From contig OZ025739.1 of the NCBI GenBank assembly GCA_964019335.1, positions 186,001 to 250,000 of the forward strand: 64,000 nucleotides of DNA. The letters run 5' to 3'. A program made the translations under genes and the position numbers. The notes beneath the pieces were generated by a model that saw only the letters and a list, made by a program, of their open reading frames with translations, ran no database searches and was not told the DNA's origin. Shown here in pieces: positions 9,938 to 20,556 of the stretch. Position 1 is the stretch's first letter, and each line of letters opens with the position of its first letter. This DNA is from Diplonema japonicum. Its lineage: Eukaryota; Euglenozoa; Diplonemea; Diplonemida; Diplonemidae.

Positions 9938-12900
9938 ATGAAACTCCTAATCCTTGCGGGGCTCCTCGCCCTTGCGGAGGGACGCACCCTGACTCTGAAG
10001 AGGCTTGAGAAGCCCTGCTGGAACGAGAAGAAGTGCAGGGACTGCGATGGGAGGTGTGTGAGGGAGGACATGGTGGCGTGTACGAGGGACCCCTGTCAGG
10101 AGGACCCCTGCGGGGATGGGGAGAAGTGCGTTGCGAACTACTGTGGGGAGTGCAGCGCCTGCTGTCTGGAGCCGAAGGACTGCGACCAGCAGCCGAAGGT
10201 GTGCGGAGACGGGAGCGAGATCCACAGGGACCCCTTCAACAACTGCAGGTTTCCCGAGTGCCCCACGAGGGTGTGCACCCAGGAAGTGAAGACCTGTCCC
10301 GATGGATCCTCCGTGTCGAGGGACCTGAAGAAGAACTGCGCCTTCCCTGAGTGCCCTGTCCCCGCCTGTGTCCCGAAGGGCGCAACCTTCATGGGGGACC
10401 ACGAGACCTGCACGCGCATCGACTTTATTTGCAAGGAAGGGTTCGAGCACTGGTTCGACGTGAAATGCGGCTGTGGTTGCAAGCCGAAGGAAGACTGCCC
10501 CAAAGGCCAGTGCCCCGACTGCGAAGGGAAGTGCATTGATCAGGTGACTTGCATCCACAACCCTTGCTTGACGGACAACGGTGGGTGTGCTGCCGACGAG
10601 GAGTGTGTGGGTTCGTGCGGGTGCTTCAAGTGCGGGTGCAAGAAGAGGGTGTGCACTGAAGATGCCTTCATCTGCCCCGACGGCAGCTCCGTCTCGAGGG
10701 ACCCCGCCAACAACTGCGAGTTCCCGAAGTGCCCTTCTTCCCCTGTGTGCCCTCTTGATGTCAGGGAATGTGCTGATGGCTCGTTCGTCTCGAGGGACCC
10801 GAAGAACAACTGCGAGTTCCCCGAGTGCCCTACCTGCTCGAAGGGCCAGTGCAAGAACTGTGATGGGAAGTGTGTGGAACAAATCAACTGCCTTGTGAAC
10901 CCCTGCACCACACCGGCCAACGGTGGGTGTGCTGCTGACGAATTGTGTGTGGTTGATGACTGTGGTTGCACGAAGTGCGGGTGCGAGAAGAGGGTGTGCA
11001 CTGCTGATGCCTTCATCTGCCCCGACGGCAGCTCCCTCTCGAGGGACCCCGCCAACAACTGTGAGTTCCCGAAGTGCCCCTCTTCCCCTGTGTGCCCTCT
11101 TGATGTCAGGGAATGTGCTGATGGCTCGTTCGTCTCAAGGGACCCGAAGAACAACTGCGAGTTCCCCGAGTGCCCTGTTGTCCACTGCACCCAGGATGCA
11201 AAGCTGTGCCCTGACGGTTCGTTTGTCTCAAGGGACCCGAAGAACAACTGCGAGTTCCCTGAGTGCCCTACCTGCTCGAAGGGCCAGTGCAAGAACTGTG
11301 ATGGGAAGTGTGTGGAACAAATCAACTGCCTTGTGAACCCCTGCACCACACCGGCCAACGGTGGGTGTGCTGCTGACGAATTGTGTGTGGTTGATGACTG
11401 TGGTTGCACGAAGTGCGGGTGCGAGAAGAGGGTGTGCACTGCTGATGCCTTCATCTGCCCCGACGGCAGCTCCGTCTCGAGGGACCCCGCCAACAACTGT
11501 GAGTTCCCGAAGTGCCCTTCTTCCCCTGTGTGCCCTCTGGATGCGAAGCTATGCCCCAACGGGAAGTACGTCTCGAGGAACCCGAAGAACAACTGCGAGT
11601 TCAACCCGTGCGTGGGCGATGCCTGCACAGGTTGCAACAAGTGGCTGAAGTGTGCCAGCTTGGACTGCCCCAAGGCTCCTGGCAGCTGCTACGGGTGTTG
11701 CCAAAAGTGTGTGATTGGAAACGACGGGACCTGCACTGGTGTGACCCCTGTGGAGGCCTGCCCCGTTGACACCCACTACTGCACCCAGGATGCAAAGCTG
11801 TGCCCTGACGGTTCGTTTGTCTCAAGGGACCCGAAGAACAACTGCGAGTTCCCTAAATGCCCTTCTTCCCCTGTGTGCCCTCTTGATGTCAGGGAATGTG
11901 CTGATGGCTCGTTCGTCTCGAGGGACCCGAAGAACAACTGCGAGTTCCCCGAGTGCCCTGTTGTCCACTGCACCCAGGATGCAAAGCTGTGCCCTGACGG
12001 TTCGTTTGTCTCAAGGGACCCGAAGAACAACTGCGAGTTCCCTGAGTGCCCTACCTGCTCGAAGGGCCAGTGCAAGAACTGTGATGGGAAGTGTGTGGAA
12101 CAAATCAACTGCCTTGTGAACCCCTGCACCACACCGGCCAACGGTGGGTGTGCTGCTGACGAATTGTGTGTGGTTGATGACTGTGGTTGCACGAAGTGCG
12201 GGTGCGAGAAGAGGGTGTGCACTGCTGATGCCTTCATCTGCCCCGACGGCAGCTCCGTCTCGAGGGACCCCGCCAACAACTGCGAGTTCCCGAAGTGCCC
12301 CTCTTCCCCTGTGTGCCCTCTGGATGTTAGGGAATGTGCTGACGGTTCGTTCGTCTCAAGGGACCCGAAGAACAACTGCGAGTTCCCCGAGTGCCCTGTT
12401 GTCCACTGCACCCAGGATGCAAAGCTGTGCCCTGACGGTTCGTTCGTCTCGAGGGACCCGAAGAACAACTGTGAATTCCGCGAGTGCCCTACCTGCTCGA
12501 AGGGCCAGTGCAAGAACTGTGATGGGAAGTGTGTGGAACAAATCAACTGCCTTGTGAACCCCTGCACCACACCGGCCAACGGTGGGTGTGCTGCTGACGA
12601 ATTGTGTGTGGTTGATGACTGTGGTTGCACGAAGTGCGGGTGCGAGAAGAGGGTGTGCACTGCTGATGCCTTCATCTGCCCCGACGGCAGCTCCGTCTCG
12701 AGGGACCCCGCCAACAACTGTGAGTTCCCGAAGTGCCCTTCTTCCCCTGTGTGCCCTCTGGATGCGAAGCTATGCCCCAACGGGAAGTACGTCTCGAGGA
12801 ACCCGAAGAACAACTGCGAGTTCAACCCGTGCGTGGGCGATGCCTGCACAGGTTGCAACAAGTGGCTGAAGTGTGCCAGCTTGGACTGCCCCAAGGCTCC

Positions 12901-14221
12901 TGGCAGCTGCTACGGGTGTTGCCAAAAGTGTGTGATTGGAAACGACGGGACCTGCACTGGTGTGACCCCTGTGGAGGCCTGCCCCGTTGACACCCACTAC
13001 TGCACCCAGGATGCAAAGCTGTGCCCTGACGGTTCGTTTGTCTCAAGGGACCCGAAGAACAACTGCGAGTTCCCTAAATGCCCTTCTTCCCCTGTGTGCC
13101 CTCTTGATGTCAGGGAATGTGCTGATGGCTCGTTCGTCTCGAGGGACCCGAAGAACAACTGCGAGTTCCCCGAGTGCCCTGTTGTCCACTGCACCCAGGA
13201 TGCAAAGCTGTGCCCTGACGGTTCGTTTGTCTCAAGGGACCCGAAGAACAACTGCGAGTTCCCTGAGTGCCCTACCTGCTCGAAGGGCCAGTGCAAGAAC
13301 TGTGATGGGAAGTGTGTGGAACAAATCAACTGCCTTGTGAACCCCTGCACCACACCGGCCAACGGTGGGTGTGCTGCTGACGAATTGTGTGTGGTTGATG
13401 ACTGTGGTTGCACGAAGTGCGGGTGCGAGAAGAGGGTGTGCACTGCTGATGCCTTCATCTGCCCCGACGGCAGCTCCGTCTCGAGGGACCCCGCCAACAA
13501 CTGCGAGTTCCCGAAGTGCCCCTCTTCCCCTGTGTGCCCTCTGGATGTTAGGGAATGTGCTGACGGTTCGTTCGTCTCAAGGGACCCGAAGAACAACTGC
13601 GAGTTCCCCGAGTGCCCTGTTGTCCACTGCACCCAGGATGCAAAGCTGTGCCCTGACGGTTCGTTCGTCTCGAGGGACCCGAAGAACAACTGTGAATTCC
13701 GCGAGTGCCCTACCTGCTCGAAGGGCCAGTGCAAGAACTGTGATGGGAAGTGTGTGGAACAAATCAACTGCCTTGTGAACCCCTGCACCACACCGGCCAA
13801 CGGTGGGTGTGCTGCTGACGAATTGTGTGTGGTTGATGACTGTGGTTGCACGAAGTGCGGGTGCGAGAAGAGGGTGTGCACTGCTGATGCCTTCATCTGC
13901 CCCGACGGCAGCTCCGTCTCGAGGGACCCCGCCAACAACTGTGAGTTCCCGAAGTGCCCTTCTTCCCCTGTGTGCCCTCTGGATGCGAAGCTATGCCCCA
14001 ACGGGAAGTACGTCTCGAGGAACCCGAAGAACAACTGCGAGTTCAACCCGTGCGTGGGCGATGCCTGCACAGGTTGCAACAAGTGGCTGAAGTGTGCCAG
14101 CTTGGACTGCCCCAAGGCTCCTGGCAGCTGCTACGGGTGTTGCCAAAAGTGTGTGATTGGAAACGACGGGACCTGCACTGGTGTGACCCCTGTGGAGGCC
14201 TGCCCCGTTGACACCCACTGA
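9938..14221 (+). CDS. Secreted cysteine-rich tandem-repeat protein (1,427 aa)
   Basis: A single long exon. Residues 1-15 (MKLLILAGLLALAEG) are a signal peptide. The remainder alternates two small disulfide-type modules. One is C-x(n)-CPDGSxVSRDPxNNCEFPxCP. The other is CKNCDGKCVEQxNCLVNPC followed by GGCAADELCVxDxCGCTKCGC. A third module (CTGCNKWLKC...CYGCCQKC) occurs three times, about every 407 residues. At DNA level the region 11766-12986 is repeated as 12987-14207 with a 1,221-bp period and no difference seen by eye; a more diverged unit precedes it. An extracellular or cell-surface role is inferred from the signal peptide and cysteine density. There is no transmembrane segment, and the exact family is not recognised. 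Repeat number may vary between alleles or be mis-assembled. Confidence 0.85.
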   Translation: MKLLILAGLLALAEGRTLTLKRLEKPCWNEKKCRDCDGRCVREDMVACTRDPCQEDPCGDGEKCVANYCGECSACCLEPKDCDQQPKVCGDGSEIHRDPFNNCRFPECPTRVCTQEVKTCPDGSSVSRDLKKNCAFPECPVPACVPKGATFMGDHETCTRIDFICKEGFEHWFDVKCGCGCKPKEDCPKGQCPDCEGKCIDQVTCIHNPCLTDNGGCAADEECVGSCGCFKCGCKKRVCTEDAFICPDGSSVSRDPANNCEFPKCPSSPVCPLDVRECADGSFVSRDPKNNCEFPECPTCSKGQCKNCDGKCVEQINCLVNPCTTPANGGCAADELCVVDDCGCTKCGCEKRVCTADAFICPDGSSLSRDPANNCEFPKCPSSPVCPLDVRECADGSFVSRDPKNNCEFPECPVVHCTQDAKLCPDGSFVSRDPKNNCEFPECPTCSKGQCKNCDGKCVEQINCLVNPCTTPANGGCAADELCVVDDCGCTKCGCEKRVCTADAFICPDGSSVSRDPANNCEFPKCPSSPVCPLDAKLCPNGKYVSRNPKNNCEFNPCVGDACTGCNKWLKCASLDCPKAPGSCYGCCQKCVIGNDGTCTGVTPVEACPVDTHYCTQDAKLCPDGSFVSRDPKNNCEFPKCPSSPVCPLDVRECADGSFVSRDPKNNCEFPECPVVHCTQDAKLCPDGSFVSRDPKNNCEFPECPTCSKGQCKNCDGKCVEQINCLVNPCTTPANGGCAADELCVVDDCGCTKCGCEKRVCTADAFICPDGSSVSRDPANNCEFPKCPSSPVCPLDVRECADGSFVSRDPKNNCEFPECPVVHCTQDAKLCPDGSFVSRDPKNNCEFRECPTCSKGQCKNCDGKCVEQINCLVNPCTTPANGGCAADELCVVDDCGCTKCGCEKRVCTADAFICPDGSSVSRDPANNCEFPKCPSSPVCPLDAKLCPNGKYVSRNPKNNCEFNPCVGDACTGCNKWLKCASLDCPKAPGSCYGCCQKCVIGNDGTCTGVTPVEACPVDTHYCTQDAKLCPDGSFVSRDPKNNCEFPKCPSSPVCPLDVRECADGSFVSRDPKNNCEFPECPVVHCTQDAKLCPDGSFVSRDPKNNCEFPECPTCSKGQCKNCDGKCVEQINCLVNPCTTPANGGCAADELCVVDDCGCTKCGCEKRVCTADAFICPDGSSVSRDPANNCEFPKCPSSPVCPLDVRECADGSFVSRDPKNNCEFPECPVVHCTQDAKLCPDGSFVSRDPKNNCEFRECPTCSKGQCKNCDGKCVEQINCLVNPCTTPANGGCAADELCVVDDCGCTKCGCEKRVCTADAFICPDGSSVSRDPANNCEFPKCPSSPVCPLDAKLCPNGKYVSRNPKNNCEFNPCVGDACTGCNKWLKCASLDCPKAPGSCYGCCQKCVIGNDGTCTGVTPVEACPVDTH
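11766..14207 (+). repeat. Two in-frame 1,221-bp tandem repeat units inside the cysteine-rich gene
   Basis: Corresponding points recur exactly 1,221 bp apart (for example the GGTGGGTGTGCTGC block at 11361, 12582 and 13803). 1,221 is divisible by three, so every unit adds 407 residues. Shorter internal repeats of 40-150 bp encode the CPDGSxVSRDP modules. Units 2 and 3 appear identical; unit 1 (about 10545-11765) carries several differences. Confidence 0.9.
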
Positions 14222-14804
14222 TGCTGAAGATAACAGACATCATTTTTCTGAAAGTCTGGTTTATTTTTTTTTGTTTTTCTTCCTCTCTCTCTTGGAAAAA
14301 AAAAAAGTTGTAGGACCCATGAAGTGCGGTCTTTTATGGGGGTTTAGCCACTCAAAAGATAGTATTTTATGCAACGTAATCTTTTTATTTTTAAAACAAA
14401 AATACTGCTACTTACTTCCTCTCTCTCTCTCCTTCGATTGCATTCCAGGTTGTGTTTTCTCTTCCCCATTCCTACCTTTATTTTTTTTTTTAAACCAGTA
14501 AGTTGTTTAGCCTCTTGTGCTCTGTTTTTACTTTCTCTTTAGAAAAAAGATGGATTGACAGCCCTACAAAATTTCTTTCTCTCTTTACAAAAATTTCCTT
14601 GTTAGGGCAAGAGTGTTGAACAAATCACTTGCTTGGTTTTTTATTTTGCTTTTTTAAACACAACTTATGAAATCAATGACAGAATTTCTTTCTTAACTTT
14701 TTCTTCCTCTTTTTTCTGCAGTAGCTTCACCCTTTACTACTACTCTCGGATGCTGGATGGTCTGGCCTGAAATCTACTAGAAAGGTATTGAGCTGCTGTT
14801 ATAT

Positions 14805-14841
<37 letters not shown>

Positions 14842-15058
14842 AAGGATGGGGTGTACTCGTCATGTCTCTGAGGTGTTCCCTGGAAAGTTGAGCCCAAGGG
14901 TTTTATTTACTATAAATTGAAATTTTGTCGAAGTTTGCTCTTTTTCGAGATTTGGGCCACAAGATAAAATTCTGGGAAGAACATCAGAGATATCTAGGAT
15001 TACACCAATTTCATAAGAAAGAAATAATATTTTTGTTCTCGTTTAAAAAAAAAGGAAA
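14222..15058. other. Intergenic sequence, T-rich, no clear gene
   Basis: Includes a T run of over 30 at 14805-14840. A 60-nt stretch at 14723-14785 is bounded by CTGCAG and GGTATTG and could be an exon, but its frames are short, so I do not call it. Confidence 0.4.
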
Positions 15059-15430
15059 AAGATCTTAACCCTGAGTCCTCGGGCAATCTTTTTTCAAATA
15101 AAAAAATAAGAAGAAGAAAGTTTATTCTACTTCAGCACTTGTTTTTTTTTTTTTTTTTATTTCCCCCTCTCTTCTTTTTTTGATTTCCCCCTGTCCCGCA
15201 CCCAACACTCTGTTATTTCTATTTTCTTTTTGCAGTGAGCACCTCCCCCCAAAAAAAAAAATACAAAGGGGATGAAGAGTTGAATTGCTGTAGAACTGAT
15301 CAAAAACGACCATGTCAAAATGGGTTGTGCACAGGGGGGTGTAGATTGAGCATCTTGGGACAAAAAAGGCAGCATCAAGACCCCTCAGATGTCTCAGACC
15401 GAGAGAAGTGCCTTTTTGCTGGTGGAATAT
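15059..15430. repeat. Dispersed repeat, copy A (diverged copy at 17136-17310)
   Basis: Both copies contain, in the same order, AAGATCTT-A/G-ACCC-GAGTCCTCGGG, ATCTTTTTTC, GATTTCCCCCT, a GGCAGCA-CAAGACC segment and a block ending TTTCTGCTGCTGG / TTTTTGCTGGTGG. This looks like a decayed interspersed element, partly coding-like at 15235-15489. Type unknown. Confidence 0.5.
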
Positions 15431-15843
15431 CGGCCTCGAAATCGTCAAGAAGCCTTTTTGGGGTGACGGTTAAGCAAAACACGAGTTGAGTACACTATTC
15501 TTGGGTTTGCAACATCCAAGACACCTTGTTGTCTTTTCACCTTCGGAGGGCACAACACCGACCCCCCCTTTTTGGAAGGGATTGAGTAATCAGCCGAGAT
15601 GTGTGGGCAGCATCCTAAAACACTCAGCTTTGGGGGGGCAAGTGACGGTGTGGAACTGGGTTGTTCCTGTGTGGGGATCGGAGGCGCAGTGTGCTGTGCT
15701 GATGTTCTGTCCTGGTTAGTCCAATGTGCTCAGTGCCCATCATGAAGAACGGACACGGAACACCAGACAGGAACGAGTGGGGAGGCTCCAGGTTAGCCTT
15801 ACTGTGAACAAACCAGCGTGTCCAAAGCAGGCGTATGTCTTGA

Positions 15844-16617
15844 ATGATTAAGCATGGAATAACAAGGGATCGATTCTCTCGGTTCTTTTTGTTGGTTTTT
15901 AACGCCAACCAGTTCGGCAGCAAATACGCCAAGCTGTTGAAAGCACTGGAACAACTCCGGACCTGCGAAGGGACAAGGGTGTCATTTATGTACTCGTAAA
16001 CAGTTTTAGCTGACTGTCAACAGCACTGGAACAACTCGAAGCCCGTAGGCAACGGAAGAACACGCAAGCCCAAACCTGAAAGGGCAAGCCAGGCCACGCA
16101 GACGATCTCACGAAGCCGGCTGACTGCACCAAAAAACAGGCGGACTACCACACGGGGCAAGCAGTCTGCAACAAGAAGTCTGCGCCACGGGACAAGTAGG
16201 CCCCAGTCCCCAAAGACACCCCAGCTGCCACACGGAACCCCGAAGAACAAGCAGACTAACCACACGACGGGACAAGCGGGCCCTAGTCTCTAGAAAGACT
16301 CCAGCTGCAGCCGAACCCCAGCAACAACCAAGGAGGGAAATATACTGCCCACTGTCTCGCTGGACGACAACGGGGAGGTACAGATCTCAGAGAGAAGCAC
16401 GAAACTGGACAACCCTCAGTTGGAAGGAACTGGCAGCCGCAACGAGACCGAAACAAACCTGGGAAGGAACAACCCACAACGGAAGGAGCGAGGGCAACCC
16501 CGCATCCGAGACCGACCCCCGACACCTCGGACTACAACACGCAGCAGAAGGAACCAAGCGACCCCATACCCTCTAGCACCTGTACCCGCAAAGGCCCAAG
16601 GGCAGATGCCACCTTGA
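15844..16617 (+). pseudogene. Decayed open reading frame, probably transposon-derived
   Basis: One frame runs from 15844 to 16617 with only two stops, TAA at 15997 and a TAG at about 16294. The first part reads MIKHGITRDRFSRFFLLVFN and then a K/L/A-rich stretch. This weakly recalls the MSRDRF motif of piggyBac transposases. The later part is rich in P, R, T and Q. Homopolymers are absent, unlike the flanks. An imperfect repeat of about 80 bp (GGGACAAG-GGCCC-AGTC...) begins at 16189 and 16269. Identity is uncertain; a gag-like or transposase remnant is possible. Confidence 0.35.
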
Positions 16618-17135
16618 AGTCCTCATAAACTTCACGATTTTGTCACAAGCTTGTAGGTGTTGGATGGCGAAGAGGAAAAAAAGGACAACGAGGAAGCAAA
16701 CGACAAACCCAACACTACCCAACACTGAATCCAACGCTGACCTCACACCTTCGGCAAAGCAGTCCATGTCACGAAGTACATGTACTGGTGGGTCGACACG
16801 TCAGGCAATCCTTGAACACTAATGTGATCTAAACTAGCTTTCAAGAAAAGTATCTCCTCTAAAATGGAGTAGAATAGGTCGCTCCGGCCGTAGGCCGTGG
16901 TAAATACAAGGGTTCGTGTGAGTGAAAATCCAACATGCCAAATAGGGCCAAGATTTTTAGGCGAAAATTCACACCCTTTTCCTCTTTTTTTTCTGTCGTC
17001 CTCCAGTGGGATTGTCTTTTACTACAAGTTTTTTTTCTCTCTTTAACTATTATTCGTCTGAGATACTATTCGTCTAAAAAAAAAAAAAAAAAAAATGCCA
17101 TTTTTTTTTTCATTCTTGTTTAAAAAACGGGAAAA
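16618..17135. other. Intergenic sequence with decayed coding-like stretch
   Basis: 16640-16830 has coding-like composition but no recognisable product. After 16930 the sequence is T-rich. No gene called. Confidence 0.35.
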
Positions 17136-17310
17136 GATCTTGACCCCCGAGTCCTCGGGTTATCTTTTTTCTTCCTTTTCTTCCGATTTCCCCCTCGCGC
17201 CCGGAATGCTACGTAAAACACATTTTATACAACAGGGGCAGCAAGACCTTTGGTCGGGTCTAGGTGAGCAACGACACCACCCCTTTAAGCGAGTCCTTTC
17301 TGCTGCTGGA
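17136..17310. repeat. Dispersed repeat, copy B (diverged copy of 15059-15430)
   Basis: Shorter copy of the same ordered sequence blocks, including AAGATCTTGACCCCCGAGTC and CTTTCTGCTGCTGGAGCG. It lies about 190 bp upstream of the K+ channel gene. Confidence 0.5.
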
Positions 17311-17386
17311 GCGTGAACCTTGACGTTAAAAAGATCAATTTTTTATTTTTTATTTTTCTTATTTCTTTTTTTAATTCTTTTTCTGT

Positions 17387-17418
<32 letters not shown>

Positions 17419-17502
17419 GTGGGAGAGGGGGGGGTGGCGGAGGAGGAGGAAAGGGCGGGGGGCGGGTGAACAAAAAAAAAAAATCAAGAAAAGAAAAAAA
17501 AA

Positions 17503-19231
17503 ATGGCGAACAATCACTGCCATGATGAAGAAAACCCCGGTTCCGGTGACCAGGGCATCATCTCCGTAAGACGGCGCATGAACGCACTGGTTATAAATCT
17601 ACTGATTGTAGGAAGCTATCTAGTCGTTGGTGGAGCAGTAATATCCGCCATCGAGCTCCCAGGTGAAGAAGACAGAAGAAAAAAAATGTGGGTAAGCATG
17701 CAAACAATGTACATTTCCAACGGCCAGACCTTAGGAGGCTCCAGCCCCGAGGCGGTAAACTTTCGACAACAAATGTCGGACAACCTAGGATGTTCTGTAC
17801 GAGAAATGTCCCACGACTACGATTTCGATTTCACAGGATCAATATTCTTCGCCTTAACGGTCGTTTCTACCATCGGTTACGGAAACTTCACACCGGTTAC
17901 GGTTGGAGGGCAGATATTCGTTGTCATGTACTCTGTTTTGGGGATCTCGTTGATCCTGAATTTCATGTTTCAAGCATCGTACTTATGGCTCATGATCGTA
18001 AAAGGGTTGGGGCAGCGATTCTGCAAAATTAACATAGCAAGACCGCGGGGTGTTGTGGCGAACATCTCCTTCGATTCCTGCAACGAATCCGGATCCGGTG
18101 AAATCGATGCCAAAGAACTACGCGCCACTCTTCAAACCCTATCCGGTATCGACGCTCGCTTGGATGAATCTATTATCGCATACTGCTTCATGAAGGCCGA
18201 CCCGAACAGAACAGGCCGACTCGACAGGGACGGGTTTCTCAATGCCGTATCTGTTTTTCTTCAAATCTGGCCAACGATCCCCAAAGGAGCTGACATCCGT
18301 GTCATGCTGGCATCGTTTTTCGTCATAACCCTATGGACATTTATTTGGGGTTCCGCAGTCGGTTCGGAAGAAGGCTGGAACATGAGAGAATCTCTTTGGT
18401 TTGGGTTTGTCTCGCTGACCACAATTGGTTTCGGAGATTATTCACCCGAGTCCCATATGGGCCGTATTCAAGCTTTTATGTTTATCTTTGTTGGCCTAGG
18501 CATGGTTGCTTGGCTAATATCCTCCGTAACAGAGGTCTGGTCGAAAAAAACATTTTGGAAATTCCAGCGTTGGTACGAGGAAGGGGTGGTTTCCGAAAAA
18601 TGGATGGACATTAGAGGGTACACTTTTAAATCCCCGCTCGGTACGCCTTCTCGAATGAAGATCGGACCGTTTGTCTCGAAAAAACCTCCTCGGCTCGCCA
18701 CCCTCACTCATGATTACGCGAAAACGATTAACTCGGAGAAGCCTGGCCCCAAGCGGGACGTTAAGGAAAAGCCTGCCCCGTCTCCTTTATCCTCGAAGAA
18801 GAAATCATTCAAGAAAGAGAAGGAGAGGGAGAAGGAGAAGCCGAAACAAAAAACCGAAGAATCTTCGATAGAAATGGATCTGGACATCAGTACGGAGAAA
18901 GGATTGGAGTACCAAGAACTTAAGGAGGAACCGGAGAAAAAACAGCCGAGTAGCAAAAAAAAATCGAATGCGAGGAAGGAGAGCATAGCAGCAGAGGTAC
19001 TGTTCTAAAGGGGAAAAAAAAAAAAAAAAAAAAAAAAAAAACAGAATTCTCAACCACCGAGTTCTCCCACCAAGGCAGCACCCGCAAAAAAAACTGTTAA
19101 AAAAACAGGGCGGAAGGTATATTTGAAGGGAGGGGAGTGGGAAAAAAAAAAAAAAAAAAAATCACCCACAGCAATCGGCGGCAGAGGTGCCTCTAGTAAG
19201 TTCACCAGTCGGGTCAACCCCAGATGTTTGA
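17503..19231 (+). CDS. Two-pore-domain K+ channel with EF hands between the pores (541 aa, three exons)
   Basis: Exons are 17503-18996, 19045-19116 and 19172-19231. The two introns (48 and 55 nt) are mainly poly(A) followed by ACAG or CACCCACAG. Splicing adds 43 residues (NSQPPSSPTK... ending PVGSTPDV) to the first exon. Transmembrane helix 1 is at residues 26-50. Pore 1 has the filter TIGYGN (123-128) and pore 2 TIGFGD (307-312), so K+ selectivity is expected. Between them a cytosolic loop carries two EF-hand calcium sites, DSCNESGSGEID (191-202) and DPNRTGRLDRDG (233-244). The C-terminal tail (380-541) is long, lysine-rich and probably disordered. In plant TPK channels the EF hands follow the second pore, so this arrangement is unusual. 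Calcium gating of a membrane K+ conductance is inferred. Confidence 0.92.
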
Positions 19232-20556
19232 TGGTGAAAGGGAGGGCTTGGGAGGTCTTTTAGAAAGAGTGTTTTCGGTCAAAAAAAAAAAAATAAAAAT
19301 AAAAAAAAAGCTCATTTGCCCTTTTGCCAGGGACAGTTACTAATGGTGACCACCAGTCTTGGCCGAATGAGCAAAAATCACAAGGATTGATTACCATGCT
19401 GTTACTCTCTGTTCTTTTTTTTTTTTCTTCTCTTTTTTTTTTTCTTGTGTGTCAGCCTGGTGAAAACTCCCAATGGAAAAAAGGTGGGTTGTCCTGTGGG
19501 GAAGGAATCTTTGTCACATATGTCCATCCGTGGTCTGTTCAGTTCAATTTTTTTCTCTCTCTTTTTTTTCCTATTTCATTTGATGAACCGCTCCCTAATT
19601 TTTTTTCCACTTCCCACTTGTATAAAAAAGAAACTTTTTGTCCTGCGATTCCCCCCCCCCCCCCCCCCCGAGTTGAAAAGAGCTAACAAAAAAGAAAAGA
19701 AAAAAAAAGAAAAATAAATTTCACCTCCCCCTTCATTTTTTATTTTTACAAGCTCCCCCCCCTATAACATTGCTTATCCTTCTTGACTGAATTGTTATTT
19801 TTTTATTATTTTTTTTTTCCTTTTAATTTTTTTTTGTGTTTTTTTTTTTACTAGTGAAGCCCAGAAGAACTCTGCTAGGGTCCTTCTTCCCTCTTTTTTT
19901 TTCACACCCGCTTCATTAATCCTAGTTATGTGCTGATTGTGTTCTCTGCTCCTGGGTAGAAATTTTCATATTTTTCCCTATCGGGGGGGGGGGGGGGGGG
20001 GGGTATGAACACTACTTTTACTTGGCGGCTGGTACATTCCTCCCCTCTTCTTCTCCATAGATGTAGTTTGTTGAATTCTTACGAACTGTTTTTTTTTTTT
20101 TTTTTTTTTTTTTTCCCAGAGAAAAAAAAGGAGAGGGATTGTTATTGGTTTGATCATCTTGTTTTTTATTTTTATTCCCCCCGCCCTTTGCACCAACCAA
20201 AGAAAAATGGGAAGGGGTGAGAGCAGGTAAAAAAATGGGGGGGGGGTGCATTCCATTACTCGTCAGCTTGTTCCCGACGACAAAAATAAATGAAAAATTA
20301 TAAGTGAAGAGGAGAACAAAAGATTAAGGGAAGAAGAAGGAAAAAAAAAGAAGCTTATGGCTGGGGACCTCTTCACAAAAACCCACCGGATTCTTTCGTT
20401 TTTCCATTCCCGTTTTCCTATATTTCAAAAAGAAAAAAGTACACGCAATGTTGTTTTTTTTTTTTTTTTTTTTTTCCCAAACAACAACACACAAAAAAAA
20501 AAAGGCAAAACAACACACACACACACACACACAAAAAAAAAAAGGGAAATGTTGCA
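19232..20556. other. Intergenic sequence, homopolymer- and pyrimidine-rich
   Basis: C runs of about 18 at 19650-19669 and G runs of about 20 at 19984-20003, plus a (CA)n microsatellite at 20513-20532. Short unique stretches at 19330-19400 and 19455-19490 are bounded by CAG and GT signals but do not join into a recognisable product. Confidence 0.45.

Noticed and set aside
10540-14115. Long antisense open frames opposite the cysteine-rich gene
   Set aside because: They mirror the repeated codon pattern of the + strand gene and recur with its 1,221-bp period. They have no signal or domain of their own.
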